This document shows positions 32,700-41,796 of a stretch of DNA of 47,120 bases, piece after piece; positions within the stretch are counted from its first letter, which is position 1, and each line of letters begins with the position of its first letter. The position numbers were made by a program, and so were the translations under genes. The stretch is from the NCBI GenBank assembly GCA_016932955.1, contig JAFGBV010000132.1, forward strand, positions 1-47,120. The letters are read 5' to 3'. Source of the stretch: Anaerolineales bacterium (GTDB lineage: Bacteria > Chloroflexota > Anaerolineae > Anaerolineales > UBA4823). The notes below the pieces were generated by a model. It worked only from the letters and a program-made list of their open reading frames with translations, did not search any database and had not been told where the DNA came from.

Positions 32700-33596
32700 A
32701 TGGAGACATCGCTTGCAATCTATGTTGAGGGGCTGGAAAAATCTTATGGCAAAGTCAGGGCGCTGCGGGGAGTGAACCTGGCAGTGCAGCAGGGAGAGAT
32801 TTTCGGCTTCCTGGGGCCAAACGGTGCGGGGAAGACGACCACCATCCGCTGTCTGCTGGATATGATCCGCCCGCAGGCGGGTAAGTTGCGGGTGCTGGGC
32901 ATCGACCCGCAGGCTGACCCGGTGGCAGTACGGGCGCGCACTGGCTACCTGCCCGGCGAGCTGCGCGTGGAGGAAAACCTGACCGTTGAGGCAGCGCTGC
33001 GCTTCTTCAACAGCCTGCGTGGCGGAAAAGCCGATTGGAAGTACGTGCGGGCGCTGGCGCAGCGGATCGACCTGGACCTGAAGGTACGGATCAAGAACTT
33101 ATCGAAGGGGAACAAACAGAAAACCGGCTTGATCCAGGCGCTGATGCACCGCCCGGAATTGCTTCTACTGGATGAACCCACCGCTGGACTGGACCCGCTG
33201 ATGCAGAAGGAAGTGCTGCGGATGGTGGCTGAGGCGCAAGCAGGCGGGGCGACGGTCTTCTTTTCCTCGCATATTCTGAGCGAGGTGCAGGAGATCGCCG
33301 ACCGGGTAGGGATCATCCGCCATGGGGCGGTGGTGGAGGTAGCCGAGACAGAGGCGTTGATCAACCGCTCGCTGCGCAGGGTAGCCATCCGCTTCAAGCA
33401 AGTGGTGGATATCAGCAGGCTTGCCGGGCTGCCGGGGGTCAGCGTGCTGGCGCAAGACGATCCTCAGAGGGCGATGGTGCAGGTGGAGGGGGAGATGGAT
33501 GGGCTGATCAAGGCACTGGCAAACTTCCCGGTGGTAGATATGGAAACGGAAAAACCCAGCCTGGAAGAGGTCTTTCTGGCTTATTACCAGGGATGA
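32700..33596 (+). CDS. ABC-2 type exporter, ATP-binding subunit
   Basis: 298 residues. Walker A GPNGAGKTT (about 40-48), signature NLSKGNKQKTGL (LSKGN in place of LSGGQ, common in this subfamily), Walker B LLLLDEPTAGLD and a switch His in SSHILSE. The C-terminal 80 residues form the accessory domain seen in CcmA/NatA-type exporters. It drives the membrane partner at 33608; substrate unknown. Confidence 0.93.
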   Translation: METSLAIYVEGLEKSYGKVRALRGVNLAVQQGEIFGFLGPNGAGKTTTIRCLLDMIRPQAGKLRVLGIDPQADPVAVRARTGYLPGELRVEENLTVEAALRFFNSLRGGKADWKYVRALAQRIDLDLKVRIKNLSKGNKQKTGLIQALMHRPELLLLDEPTAGLDPLMQKEVLRMVAEAQAGGATVFFSSHILSEVQEIADRVGIIRHGAVVEVAETEALINRSLRRVAIRFKQVVDISRLAGLPGVSVLAQDDPQRAMVQVEGEMDGLIKALANFPVVDMETEKPSLEEVFLAYYQG

Positions 33597-33607
33597 AGGA
33601 GGCCGCG

Positions 33608-34459
33608 ATGCGCGCAATTTTTGGACACACACTTTCTCGCTCGCTAGGGGCAATCCTGGGTTGGGGCTTATCGATAGCGCTGCTGGGTATCTACATCATG
33701 GGCCTGTACCAGGCAGTGATGGATTCGCGGGAGCAGTACCTCTCGCTGGTGAGCGCGTACCCGCCGGAATTGATGGCAGCCTTCGGTAATACGGAGACAA
33801 TGTTCACCCCGGCAGGCTATCTAAACTTCACCGTGTTTTCCTATTTCCCGCTGGTGATCGGCTTCTATGCGGTGGTGGCGGGGAGCGGGCTGGTGGCAGC
33901 GGATGAAGAGAAAGGCACCCTCGACCTGGTGCTGGCACACCCGATCAGCCGCAGGGGATTGTTCCTGGGGCGGCTGGCCGCACTGGCTGTGGCGACTGCG
34001 GCGATGCTGGTGCTAGGGTGGCTGGGGTTCATGGGGGGCGCCCCGAGCGCAGATATTGAGCTGAGCGCGCTGGATATGCTCTGGCCATTCCTCTCATTGT
34101 ATGCGGTGGTGATCTTCTTCGCCGGGTTGGCGCTGCTGCTGAGCATGCTGCTACCCTCGCGCGCAATGGCGAGCGCCACGGCGGGGCTGCTGCTGGTGCT
34201 CAGCTTCTTCATCACCACGCTGGAGCGCCTGGATGAAAGCGTGGAGAAGATCGCCGACTTTTCACCGCTCACTTATTACCAGGGCGGCATGGCGGCGGAC
34301 GGCATGAAATGGGGATGGTTCTTTGGCCTGCTGGGGTTAGGTTTACTTTTTGCAGGGCTGGCCTGGTGGCGCTTCGAACGGCGCGATATCCGCGTGGGCG
34401 GGGAAGGCAGTTGGCAGTTTTCCAACTTGTGGCGCATCACACTGCGCAGAAAAATATGA
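33608..34459 (+). CDS. ABC-2 type exporter, permease subunit
   Basis: 283 residues with about six membrane helices and the ABC-2 pattern: SGLVAADEEKGTLDLVLAHPISRRGLFLGR between helices 2 and 3, and a large extracytoplasmic loop after helix 1. The ATG at 33608 follows AAGGAGG at five bases; the frame is open to an ATG at 33593 that overlaps the ATPase stop and lacks its own site. It exports an unknown substrate with the preceding ATPase. Confidence 0.88.
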   Translation: MRAIFGHTLSRSLGAILGWGLSIALLGIYIMGLYQAVMDSREQYLSLVSAYPPELMAAFGNTETMFTPAGYLNFTVFSYFPLVIGFYAVVAGSGLVAADEEKGTLDLVLAHPISRRGLFLGRLAALAVATAAMLVLGWLGFMGGAPSADIELSALDMLWPFLSLYAVVIFFAGLALLLSMLLPSRAMASATAGLLLVLSFFITTLERLDESVEKIADFSPLTYYQGGMAADGMKWGWFFGLLGLGLLFAGLAWWRFERRDIRVGGEGSWQFSNLWRITLRRKI

Positions 34460-34510
34460 GATAATAGCGGCGTGGCGTGCAAAACGGGAGGTACTGATCG
34501 GGAGGTTGGT

Positions 34511-35239
34511 ATGGGAATTCTGGGCATCGACATTGGGGGAACAGGCATTAAAGGGGCACCGGTAGATACAGAAAGCGGCTTGCTGCTGGAGCCACGCCAT
34601 CGCCTGGTAACACCTGACCCATCGACGCCGCAAGCGGTGGGTAAGGTGGTGGCGGAGCTCACGCAGTATTTCGAATGGAGCGGGCCGATTGGGTGCGGTT
34701 TTCCGGCGGCGATGCACCAGGGCAAAGCACTGACAGCCGCAAACATCGCGCCGGAATGGATCGGGACAGACGCTGCCGGGCTTTTCTCGCATCTGACGAA
34801 CTGCCCCGTGAAGGTGATCAACGACGCGGATGCAGCAGGTCTAGCCGAGATCAACTTTGGGGCGGGGAAAAATGTCCCAGGGCTGGTGATGATCATCACC
34901 ATCGGCACTGGGCTGGGGACGGCATTGTTCGTGGACGGCAAGCTGGTGCCAAACACGGAGCTGGGCCACATCGAGATAAACGGTAAGGATGCGGAGTGGA
35001 GCGCATCTGAAGCAGCGCGCCTGCGCTATGATCTTTCGTGGAAAAAATGGGCGCGCAACCTTGACCAGTACCTGAAAACACTCGAGCGATTGTTCTGGCC
35101 TGACCTGTTTATCCTGGGAGGAGGGGCGATCAAGAAGAAAGACAAATTCCTGCCCTTGCTGACGGTGGAGACGAAGATCGTTCCGGCGCTGCTGGGCAAC
35201 GAGGCGGGGATCGTGGGGGCTGCCCTGGCGGCGATGTAG
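34511..35239 (+). CDS. ppgK: Polyphosphate glucokinase (ROK family)
   Basis: 242 residues, the usual size of PpgK. It phosphorylates glucose using polyphosphate and often ATP. The phosphate-1 motif is [15 protein letters not shown] (4-18). The segment [10 protein letters not shown] contains the catalytic Asp and is followed by [17 protein letters not shown] provides the sugar-binding Glu/His, and the C-terminal ILGGGAIKK is adenosine-motif-like. The ATG at 34511 has GGAGG upstream. It is the last gene of the Feo operon and is followed by a very strong terminator. Its link to iron uptake is not obvious. Confidence 0.88.
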   Translation: MGILGIDIGGTGIKGAPVDTESGLLLEPRHRLVTPDPSTPQAVGKVVAELTQYFEWSGPIGCGFPAAMHQGKALTAANIAPEWIGTDAAGLFSHLTNCPVKVINDADAAGLAEINFGAGKNVPGLVMIITIGTGLGTALFVDGKLVPNTELGHIEINGKDAEWSASEAARLRYDLSWKKWARNLDQYLKTLERLFWPDLFILGGGAIKKKDKFLPLLTVETKIVPALLGNEAGIVGAALAAM

Positions 35240-35246
35240 AAAGCTC

Positions 35247-35294
35247 CAAAACAGGGCTGCCACGGCACTTTGGCGCCATGGCAGCCCTGTTTTG
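35247..35294. terminator. Strong bidirectional terminator
   Basis: CAAAACAGGGCTGCCA (35247-35262) pairs perfectly with TGGCAGCCCTGTTTTG (35279-35294). The A/T-rich stem base gives a T-run on both strands, and it lies between the convergent ppgK and hsp20 genes. Confidence 0.92.
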
Positions 35295-35313
35295 TTTATC
35301 TAGGGGGGACGGA

Positions 35314-35742
35314 TTAGCCAGTTACAACTTTGATGGCCTTGGGGCGATGCGCTTCGGCTTTGGGGACTTGCAAGTTGAGCACGCCGTTCTTGATGGTCGC
35401 CTCGACCTTGGAGGCATCTACGGCGGTGGGCAGGGTGATTACGCGGCCAAACTGACCCGAGGGAAGCTCGCAAACCAAGTACTTGGCCTCTTCGCCAGCG
35501 CAGGATTTGAACTCACCACGGATTGTGACGGTATTGTTCAAGATCTCGATTTCCAGGTCATCAGCTTCGAGACCGGGGACAAGGGCGGTGATCGCATAAG
35601 CATCATCACCAGCCTGGACATCGACGGCAAGCATCATCTCACGCTCGGTGGGGGCGGATTCGTTCAAGCTATCCTCAAACATGCGATCCATCGCTTTGCG
35701 CAGGGATGACATTCGGCGGTAAGGGGAAATGTAGAAAGTCAT
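35314..35742 (-). CDS. Hsp20/alpha-crystallin small heat-shock protein
   Basis: 142 residues. The ATG at 35742 is preferred over an in-frame GTG at 35751 because AAGGAG is then eight bases upstream. The N-terminal arm is short and basic (YRRMSSLRKAMDRMFED). The alpha-crystallin domain (about 38-130) has LVPGLEADDLEIEI and the signature A-x-x-x-N-G-V-L (ATIKNGVLNL). It is an ATP-independent holdase chaperone. No CIRCE element is seen in the 140-base upstream region. Confidence 0.95.
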   Translation of the reverse strand: MTFYISPYRRMSSLRKAMDRMFEDSLNESAPTEREMMLAVDVQAGDDAYAITALVPGLEADDLEIEILNNTVTIRGEFKSCAGEEAKYLVCELPSGQFGRVITLPTAVDASKVEATIKNGVLNLQVPKAEAHRPKAIKVVTG

Positions 35743-35881
35743 TATTTGCACTCCTTTGACTAAAATAATATTGGTTTCCTGTTTTAACTGTTAGCCCAAG
35801 TGTAACGGCGTAATATCAGAGCAGCACAAACGAATTATTAGAGATTTACAAGAAGGGTATTGATGAGCGTTAATACAGGGC

Positions 35882-36616
35882 CTACGCCGGTTTGACTGCC
35901 ACCAGGATCAACTCTGGGGCATCGGGATCGTAGAGGGAGCGGTCAAAATCGCCATAGAGGCTTTCGATGTGCAAGCCAACAGCCTGAATCTCGTCCACAT
36001 AATCCTGGGTGGTGGCGAGGGTATGCCGCTCGCGAACGGTGAGACGCTCCAAATTGCCATCTTGATACAGGGTCTCGTATTGCCATGTAACAGTGAAGCC
36101 CGTTTTGGATCGCCGCCAGCCGCTGCTGACCTGGAGGATGCTGGTAGGGGAAAGGTCGAAGGCCTCTTCGAATTCGAGGTCAGAACGGGCAGGCAGGTCG
36201 CGCAGCAGGTGAGGATTGGGCACGCTGAAGGAAAACCTGCCAGCGAGAGGCAGGTGGCGGTAGATGCAAGCGAGCGCGAGCTGGCGTTGGGAGGCCTCCA
36301 GCGTGCTCCAGGTGTTGCAGGGCAAGATGACCAGGGGAAAGGTTTGCCCAAGAGAAAAATCGGTGATATCAGCGGTGAGCAAACGCGGGGCAGGCTGCAA
36401 AGCGGAGGGCAAGTTGCGCTGCAAGTGATCAAGCATGGCGAAATCGTTATCCAGGCCAACGACCTCAATGCCAGATTGGGCAAGCGGAATGAGTACCCGC
36501 CCGGTGCCGCAACCCAACTCTAACACTGGGCTGCCTTGCTGGCGGGCAAGATTTAACCAGAAAGGAAGATCTTCCAGGTGGCGGTTATGATGGGCATGAT
36601 ACAGCAGTGGGAACAT
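35882..36616 (-). CDS. Class I SAM-dependent methyltransferase
   Basis: 244 residues. Motif I VLELGCGTGRVLIPLA (about 31-46), strand-2 acidic VVGLDNDFAMLD, LLTADITDF and VILPCNTWSTL. The type resembles Methyltransf_25. Its ATG overlaps the MurJ stop by one base (TGATG), implying coupling. Substrate unknown; the link to lipid II flipping is only positional. Confidence 0.85.
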   Translation of the reverse strand: MFPLLYHAHHNRHLEDLPFWLNLARQQGSPVLELGCGTGRVLIPLAQSGIEVVGLDNDFAMLDHLQRNLPSALQPAPRLLTADITDFSLGQTFPLVILPCNTWSTLEASQRQLALACIYRHLPLAGRFSFSVPNPHLLRDLPARSDLEFEEAFDLSPTSILQVSSGWRRSKTGFTVTWQYETLYQDGNLERLTVRERHTLATTQDYVDEIQAVGLHIESLYGDFDRSLYDPDAPELILVAVKPA

Positions 36617-38211
36617 CAGGAGATTTTTCTCACGAACCGGGTAAGCAGACTGCGGGTCGCCCCCAACGCCTGAGACAACTCGGGCACGCGCAGGAAGAAC
36701 ATCGCCAGGGCAAAGACCAGCGCACCAAGCGCAGCGCCACCCAGGGCAACCAGCCAGGGTGAGCGCTCGCCCATGCAGGAGAGCCAGACCCAGAGCACCA
36801 GGCCCATGACGGAAGCGCCAAGGATGGCCTGAAATACAGCCGCCAGGACATGACGACCCTCGAGACCCTGCAATCGGCGACGTATCACCCAGAGCAAAGC
36901 AGAGGCTTCAAGGGCGGTAGCAAGGGAGTTTGCCAGCGCCAAGCCGCCATGCGGCAGCCATCCGATGCGGTCAAACTGGGCGGAGAAGAGGAAGCTAAAT
37001 CCCACGTTGAGGCTCATGGCAACGGCGCCGACGAGAACCGGGGTGCGGGTGTCATGCAGCGCATAGAAGGCGCGGGCGAGGATCTCGACCAGGCAGTGGC
37101 CAAGGAGGCCAGCAGCATACCAGAGCAAGGCCCAGGCAACCAGCGCCGTCGAGCGAGCAGTGAATTCCCCCTCCTCATACAAGAAGCGGATGAGGGGGAT
37201 GCGCAAAAGGATCAGTCCCACAGCAGCGGGGATGGCGAGGAGCAAGATGGCGCGCAGGGTCGCAGCCAACGAGCGGCGCAACTCATCGATCTTACCCAGG
37301 GCTACCTGGGCCGAGAAGGTGGGCATGGCGGCAATGGCTACGGACTGAGCGATGGCGACCTGGGGCATGAGCATGAGGGTGAAGGCAAGGGTGAGGGCGG
37401 ATGCGCTGCCCTCCGGCAGGGATAAGGCGATGATGATGTTGACGATGAAGTTCAACTGCACGACCGCGACACCGAGGATGCGGGGACCCATCAGGATGAT
37501 CACCTGGCGCACCTCGGGCATGTGCAGATCGAGGGATGGGAGATAGACGCCGCGCAGGGTGAGCAAGCCGGGGAGCTGCACCAGAAGATGCAAGAGGGCG
37601 CCGAGCAAGGCGCCAAGCGCAAGGCGCTGGATGCCCCAACCACCAGGGAAAAACAGTACAGCCGCAATCTGCCCAAGGGAATACATCGCCGGGGCTATCG
37701 CCGGCAGCCAGAAACGCTGGTGGGCGTTCAAGATGCCCATTACCAGACCGCTGAGGCCAAAGATCACCACGGTAGGGAGGAGCATGCGCAGCAAGGCGAC
37801 GGTGAGAACCTCTTGACCGGTGGGAAGATCTGGAGCAAGAAGGAAGAGACCATTACGCACAATCCAGGGGGCAATAACCACGGCCAGAGCTGCAACGAGG
37901 GTGAGCACGATGAACAAGAGGTTGGCGACCACCGAGGCAAGCTTCCAGGCTTGGAGGTGTTTTTCGTGGGTGATGAGGCCGGTGAAGGTGGGGATAAAGG
38001 CTGAGCCCAGCGCGCCGCCAGCCATCAAGTTGAAGAGCAGCTCAGCCACGCGGTTAGCGGCGTTAAAGGAATCGAGATCGGCGCTGGTGCCGAAGGCGCG
38101 ATAGATCACAATTCCCCGCACCAGGCCGATGATCTGGGTGAGCAAGAAGGCCAGCATCACTGTTCCGGCGGCGCGGGCAATCTGGCGGCTGGCGGAGGTT
38201 GGGGAGGTCAT
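36616..38211 (-). CDS. murJ: Lipid II flippase MurJ/MviN
   Basis: 531 residues with about 14 membrane helices. It moves lipid-linked peptidoglycan precursor across the inner membrane. The N-terminal segment has the family's GxxRxxxxxxxFGTS pattern (LVRGIVIYRAFGTSADLDSF), followed by GALGSAFIPTF. Later segments such as LVEILARAFYALHDTRTPV are the most conserved stretch in MviN proteins. It is the first gene of a two-gene leftward unit. The product would act in cell-wall synthesis or, in lineages with atypical walls, in export of another lipid-linked polymer. Confidence 0.93.
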   Translation of the reverse strand: MTSPTSASRQIARAAGTVMLAFLLTQIIGLVRGIVIYRAFGTSADLDSFNAANRVAELLFNLMAGGALGSAFIPTFTGLITHEKHLQAWKLASVVANLLFIVLTLVAALAVVIAPWIVRNGLFLLAPDLPTGQEVLTVALLRMLLPTVVIFGLSGLVMGILNAHQRFWLPAIAPAMYSLGQIAAVLFFPGGWGIQRLALGALLGALLHLLVQLPGLLTLRGVYLPSLDLHMPEVRQVIILMGPRILGVAVVQLNFIVNIIIALSLPEGSASALTLAFTLMLMPQVAIAQSVAIAAMPTFSAQVALGKIDELRRSLAATLRAILLLAIPAAVGLILLRIPLIRFLYEEGEFTARSTALVAWALLWYAAGLLGHCLVEILARAFYALHDTRTPVLVGAVAMSLNVGFSFLFSAQFDRIGWLPHGGLALANSLATALEASALLWVIRRRLQGLEGRHVLAAVFQAILGASVMGLVLWVWLSCMGERSPWLVALGGAALGALVFALAMFFLRVPELSQALGATRSLLTRFVRKIS

Positions 38212-38275
38212 CGAAGCCCATTATATCCTCAGTTGGAGGGTGAAATGGGTTTCATTCCAGCAGAGGCGCTTCTGA

Positions 38276-38304
38276 TTGCAAAAGCCCTCTTTCTATACTA
38301 TACT
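38276..38304 (+). promoter_or_regulatory. Probable promoter of the Fbp-type ABC operon
   Basis: TTGCAA (38276-38281), 17-bp spacer, TATACT (38299-38304). The predicted start near 38311 gives a leader of about 140 nt that includes the hairpin at 38352-38388. Confidence 0.7.
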
Positions 38305-38351
38305 GACAAAAATATGGCTCTCTGGGGAACGCCGTGGTGGGGCGGATATAC

Positions 38352-38388
38352 GGGGGTGTTTTGCGGGCAGAGCCCGCAAAACACCCCC
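38352..38388. repeat. Perfect 17-bp hairpin in the ABC operon leader
   Basis: GGGGGTGTTTTGCGGGC (38352-38368), loop AGA, exact complement 38372-38388. No T-run, so it is not a standard terminator. It resembles the hairpin at 231-273 in size, 3-nt loop and GGGTGT base. Confidence 0.8.
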
Positions 38389-38449
38389 ATACCTGCCCTC
38401 TGTAACGGCAAGTCCCAATGAGCCAAAAATATTGCGACAGGAGGTAATG

Positions 38450-39484
38450 ATGGAGAGAGGTAATCAGCCAGCCTGTTTACCAGGTTTGCTCATCCTGGCT
38501 GTTCTGGCAACGCTGTTTTCTGGCTGCAGGTCAGAGCAGGCCGAGGTGGTGATCTACACCTCGGTTGACCAGGTGTATGCAGAACCGATCCTAGAGGCGT
38601 TCGAGGCAGAGAGCGGGATCCGGGTTTTGGCGGTTTACGATGTGGAGGCGACCAAAACAACCGGGCTGGTCAACCGGCTGATTGCGGAGAAGGATAACCC
38701 CCAGGCGGATGTTTTCTGGAGCGGGGAATTTGTGCAGACAATCCTGCTTAAAGAGAGGGGAATTCTGGCGCCATACCGCTCCCCGGCGGCGGAGGATATT
38801 CCAGCGCTGTATGTGGATGCAGAGGGGATGTGGAGCGGGCTGGGCGGCAGGGCGCGGGTGATCCTGGTGAACACGGATCTGGTTGCAGCAGAGCAATACC
38901 CGGACTCGATCTTCGACCTGCTCGAGCAGACCTGGGCGGGGAGCCAGATTGGGATTGCCAACCCAATGTTCGGCACAACCACCACGCAGGCGGCAGCGCT
39001 GTATGCGACATTAGGAGAGGAAGCGGCACGGAGTTATTTTGCGGATCTAAAGGATCGCGGCGTGCAGGTGGTGGATGGCAACTCGGTGGTGCGCGACATG
39101 GTGGCAAGCGGGCAACTGGCGATCGGCCTGACCGACACAGATGATGCCTGCGGGGCGGTGCAAAAAGGGGCGCCGGTGGCAATCATTTTTCCAGATCAGG
39201 GGGAGGAGGCGCTGGGCACGCTGATCATCCCCAACACAGTGGCGTGGATTGCCCATGGTCCCAACCCGGAGCATGGGCAGGCGCTGATCGATTACCTGCT
39301 CAGCCGGGCAGTGGAGCAGCAATTGATCGAGAGCGGGTGGATCAACCTGTCGCTGCGGCGGGTGGAGGCCAACTCGCCCTGCCCAATCGAGGTGGATATC
39401 CAGGGCATGCAGGTGAGCTTCGCCGATATCTATCAAATGCTGGAGACTGCGCAAGAGGATCTGCGCGAGATCTACATCCGTTAA
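38450..39484 (+). CDS. ABC transporter substrate-binding lipoprotein, ferric-iron (FbpA) type
   Basis: 344 residues. The ATG at 38450 sits five bases after AGGAGG (another ATG at 38447 is too close). Signal peptide with lipobox LFSGC (Cys25), then the family pattern VVIYTSVDQVYAEPIL, DVEATKTTGLVNRLIAEKD and ADVFWSGE, which is the standard start of the FbpA/AfuA group. It is lipid-anchored outside the membrane and delivers ferric iron or a similar small ligand to the permease encoded next. It is followed by permease and ATPase genes with minimal spacing. Confidence 0.9.
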   Translation: MERGNQPACLPGLLILAVLATLFSGCRSEQAEVVIYTSVDQVYAEPILEAFEAESGIRVLAVYDVEATKTTGLVNRLIAEKDNPQADVFWSGEFVQTILLKERGILAPYRSPAAEDIPALYVDAEGMWSGLGGRARVILVNTDLVAAEQYPDSIFDLLEQTWAGSQIGIANPMFGTTTTQAAALYATLGEEAARSYFADLKDRGVQVVDGNSVVRDMVASGQLAIGLTDTDDACGAVQKGAPVAIIFPDQGEEALGTLIIPNTVAWIAHGPNPEHGQALIDYLLSRAVEQQLIESGWINLSLRRVEANSPCPIEVDIQGMQVSFADIYQMLETAQEDLREIYIR

Positions 39485-39578
39485 GGAGAGACTTACGCAC
39501 ACCGCACCGGAACGGGGCTGGAAACACATAGGCGGAGAGCCGGGTCAATGGCTGAGGTGGCTGCTCTACCTGCTGCTG

Positions 39579-41126
39579 GTGTTCAGCCCGCTGATCGTGC
39601 TGGCGCAAGAATCGATCCGACCGGTATGGCTGAACAGGGAGGAGCTGCTGCTTGCCTTGCCGGTGGGCAGAAGGCTGGCGCTGCTAGCGCAAAGCCTGGG
39701 GCTGGCCACCAGCGTGGCGCTGGCGGGAATGCTGTTGGGAATCCTGGCTGCCACGGCGCTGTGGCGCTGGGGGCAGGGGCGGCTGGGGCAGCTACGCTGG
39801 CTGCTGCTGGCACTGGCACCCCTGCCGCCCTACATCCACGCCCTGGCGTGGTCTTCGACGGTAGAAGCATGGAACACATTGCTGCGCGGGGCGGGCTTAC
39901 CCACCCTACCCCTGCAAGGATGGCCGGGAAGCTGGTGGGTGCAGGTGATGTCGCTGGCGCCGGTGGCGGTTGCCCTGGCGCTGGTTGGCTTTGGTGCCGT
40001 AGACCCGCAGATGGTAGAAGCCAGCCTGATGCTGCGTGATACCTCCCACACCTTGCGCAAGGTGGTGCTTCCGCTGGCCAGCCCAATGCTGGTGGCGAGC
40101 GGGGGGTTCCTGTTCCTGCTCAGCCTGGTGGATTACAGCGTGCCTTCCCTGTTCCAGAAAAACGTGTATGCGCTGGAAATCTTTGCTGAATACAGCGCAA
40201 GCAACCTTTCGTACCGCGCTTTCCTGATCGCACTGCCGCTGCTGGCAATCACAATGGCAGTGGTGCTCGCCTCGCAGGCGGGGCTGCGCGGCACGACGCA
40301 AAGCCGGGGATGGGTGGGACAAGCATGGCAGCGCCGGCTGCAATGGCCAATATGGCTGACTATCCTGCAATCCCTGGCATTGGGAATACTGGGCCTACAG
40401 GTGATCGTGCCCTTGGTCAGCCTGGTGAAAGAGACGGGGGGCCTGAGTCAGTTTACCCAAAGCCTGGCTGCAGCGCACAGCGAAATTGTTTTCTCGCTTG
40501 TGGTGGCCTGCGTGGCAGCCATCCTGTGCCTGCCGCTGGGGGTAGCGCTGGCAAGGCAGCTGAAGCAAGCAGGCAGCAGGAGCTGGCTGGCATGGTTGCT
40601 GGTGACTGGGCCGCTGGCCATCCCAGGGCCATTGGTGGGGATCGGCCTGATTGCGATCTGGAACCGGCCCTGGTTGGAGGGGATCTACGCCAGTGCGGCA
40701 ATGCCAGTGCTGGCAGCCCTGGCGCGGACAATGCCGCTGGCCATCATCATCCTGTATGCGCAATTACGGCGCATCGACCCACTGCTGATGGATGCTGCAC
40801 GGATGTTTGCGGTGAGACCAGTGCGCAGGTGGCTGCAGATTTATTTGCCATTGCTTGCTCCTGGGATGCTGGCAGCGGCTGGCTTCGTATTTGCGCTGAC
40901 GCTGGGCGAGCTGGGGGCGACGCTGATCGTGGTGCCGCCGGGGCAATCCACAATAACGTTACGGATTTATAATTACCTGCATTATGGTGCCTCGGAAACT
41001 GTGGCAGGGTTGTGCCTGGCGATGGTGATTACGGCGCTGGCTTCGGGTGGTTTGGCGGCGCTGGCGCTGGCAGGATGGTCACACTTGAGCGGTGGGGGAG
41101 CTTCTGCGGAGGGGGATAGGGCATGA
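39579..41126 (+). CDS. ABC transporter permease, FbpB-like, two fused permease domains
   Basis: 515 residues from the first canonical start (GTG at 39579). The reading frame stays open upstream and would complete the first membrane helix (LRWLLYLLLVFSP), so the true protein probably starts earlier, near 39495, where an ACG lies six bases after GGAG. Two permease halves, each with an EAA-type loop: MVEASLMLRDTSHTLRKV and LLMDAARMFAVRPVRRWL. About 11-12 membrane helices in all. This fused form is typical of ferric iron, thiamine and related importers. It overlaps the ATPase start by four bases (ATGA). Confidence 0.88.
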   Translation: MFSPLIVLAQESIRPVWLNREELLLALPVGRRLALLAQSLGLATSVALAGMLLGILAATALWRWGQGRLGQLRWLLLALAPLPPYIHALAWSSTVEAWNTLLRGAGLPTLPLQGWPGSWWVQVMSLAPVAVALALVGFGAVDPQMVEASLMLRDTSHTLRKVVLPLASPMLVASGGFLFLLSLVDYSVPSLFQKNVYALEIFAEYSASNLSYRAFLIALPLLAITMAVVLASQAGLRGTTQSRGWVGQAWQRRLQWPIWLTILQSLALGILGLQVIVPLVSLVKETGGLSQFTQSLAAAHSEIVFSLVVACVAAILCLPLGVALARQLKQAGSRSWLAWLLVTGPLAIPGPLVGIGLIAIWNRPWLEGIYASAAMPVLAALARTMPLAIIILYAQLRRIDPLLMDAARMFAVRPVRRWLQIYLPLLAPGMLAAAGFVFALTLGELGATLIVVPPGQSTITLRIYNYLHYGASETVAGLCLAMVITALASGGLAALALAGWSHLSGGGASAEGDRA

Positions 41127-41773
41127 TTCAAGTGCGGGCTGTCTCAAAGCAGATGGGAGGCGTGCGGGCTGTTTGCGAGGTGTCGCTGGAAATCCCTGAC
41201 CAAGGGGCGCTGGTGATCCTGGGGCCGTCGGGCAGCGGGAAAACGACGCTGCTGCGCCTGATGGCGGGGCTGGAGCTGCCAGATGCGGGAGAAATCGCCA
41301 TCGACGGCAAACTGGCGAGCAAACCCGGCTGGGGGATTGCGCCGCACGAGCGGGGGATTGGATTCGTCTTCCAGTCACCGACATTATGGCCACATCTGAC
41401 CGTGGCGCAGAACGTCGGCTTTGGATTGACAGACAGGCCACGAGCAGAGGCGGATAAGCAACTGCAGAAGCTGCTGGAGCAAAGCGGGCTGGCGGCTCTG
41501 GCGCGGCGTTTTCCACACCAGCTTTCGGGTGGGGAGGCGCGGCGCGTGGCGCTGGCACGGGCGCTAGCCCCGAAACCGCGGCACCTGCTGCTGGATGAGC
41601 CGCTCATCAACCTCGACCCCGAGGCACGCGAGGGGCTGCTGCAATTCACCCTGGCTTGTGCGCAGGAGAGTAAAGCCAGCGTGGTATGGGTGACGCATGA
41701 TGTGCAGGAAGCGGAGCAGATCTCTGGGCAACAGGTTATCCTGCAAAAAGGCCGGCTGCAAGCACCTGGTTGA
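41123..41773 (+). CDS. ABC transporter ATP-binding protein, FbpC-like
   Basis: 216 residues, short for the family because the C-terminal regulatory domain of FbpC/PotA proteins is absent. Walker A GPSGSGKTT (34-42), signature LSGGEARRVALARAL, Walker B LLLDEPLINLD, switch His in WVTHDVQEAE. It supplies energy for the importer and is coupled to the permease by an ATGA overlap. Confidence 0.93.
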   Translation: MIQVRAVSKQMGGVRAVCEVSLEIPDQGALVILGPSGSGKTTLLRLMAGLELPDAGEIAIDGKLASKPGWGIAPHERGIGFVFQSPTLWPHLTVAQNVGFGLTDRPRAEADKQLQKLLEQSGLAALARRFPHQLSGGEARRVALARALAPKPRHLLLDEPLINLDPEAREGLLQFTLACAQESKASVVWVTHDVQEAEQISGQQVILQKGRLQAPG

Positions 41774-41796
41774 GACGGCAAGGGAAGGACAACGTG

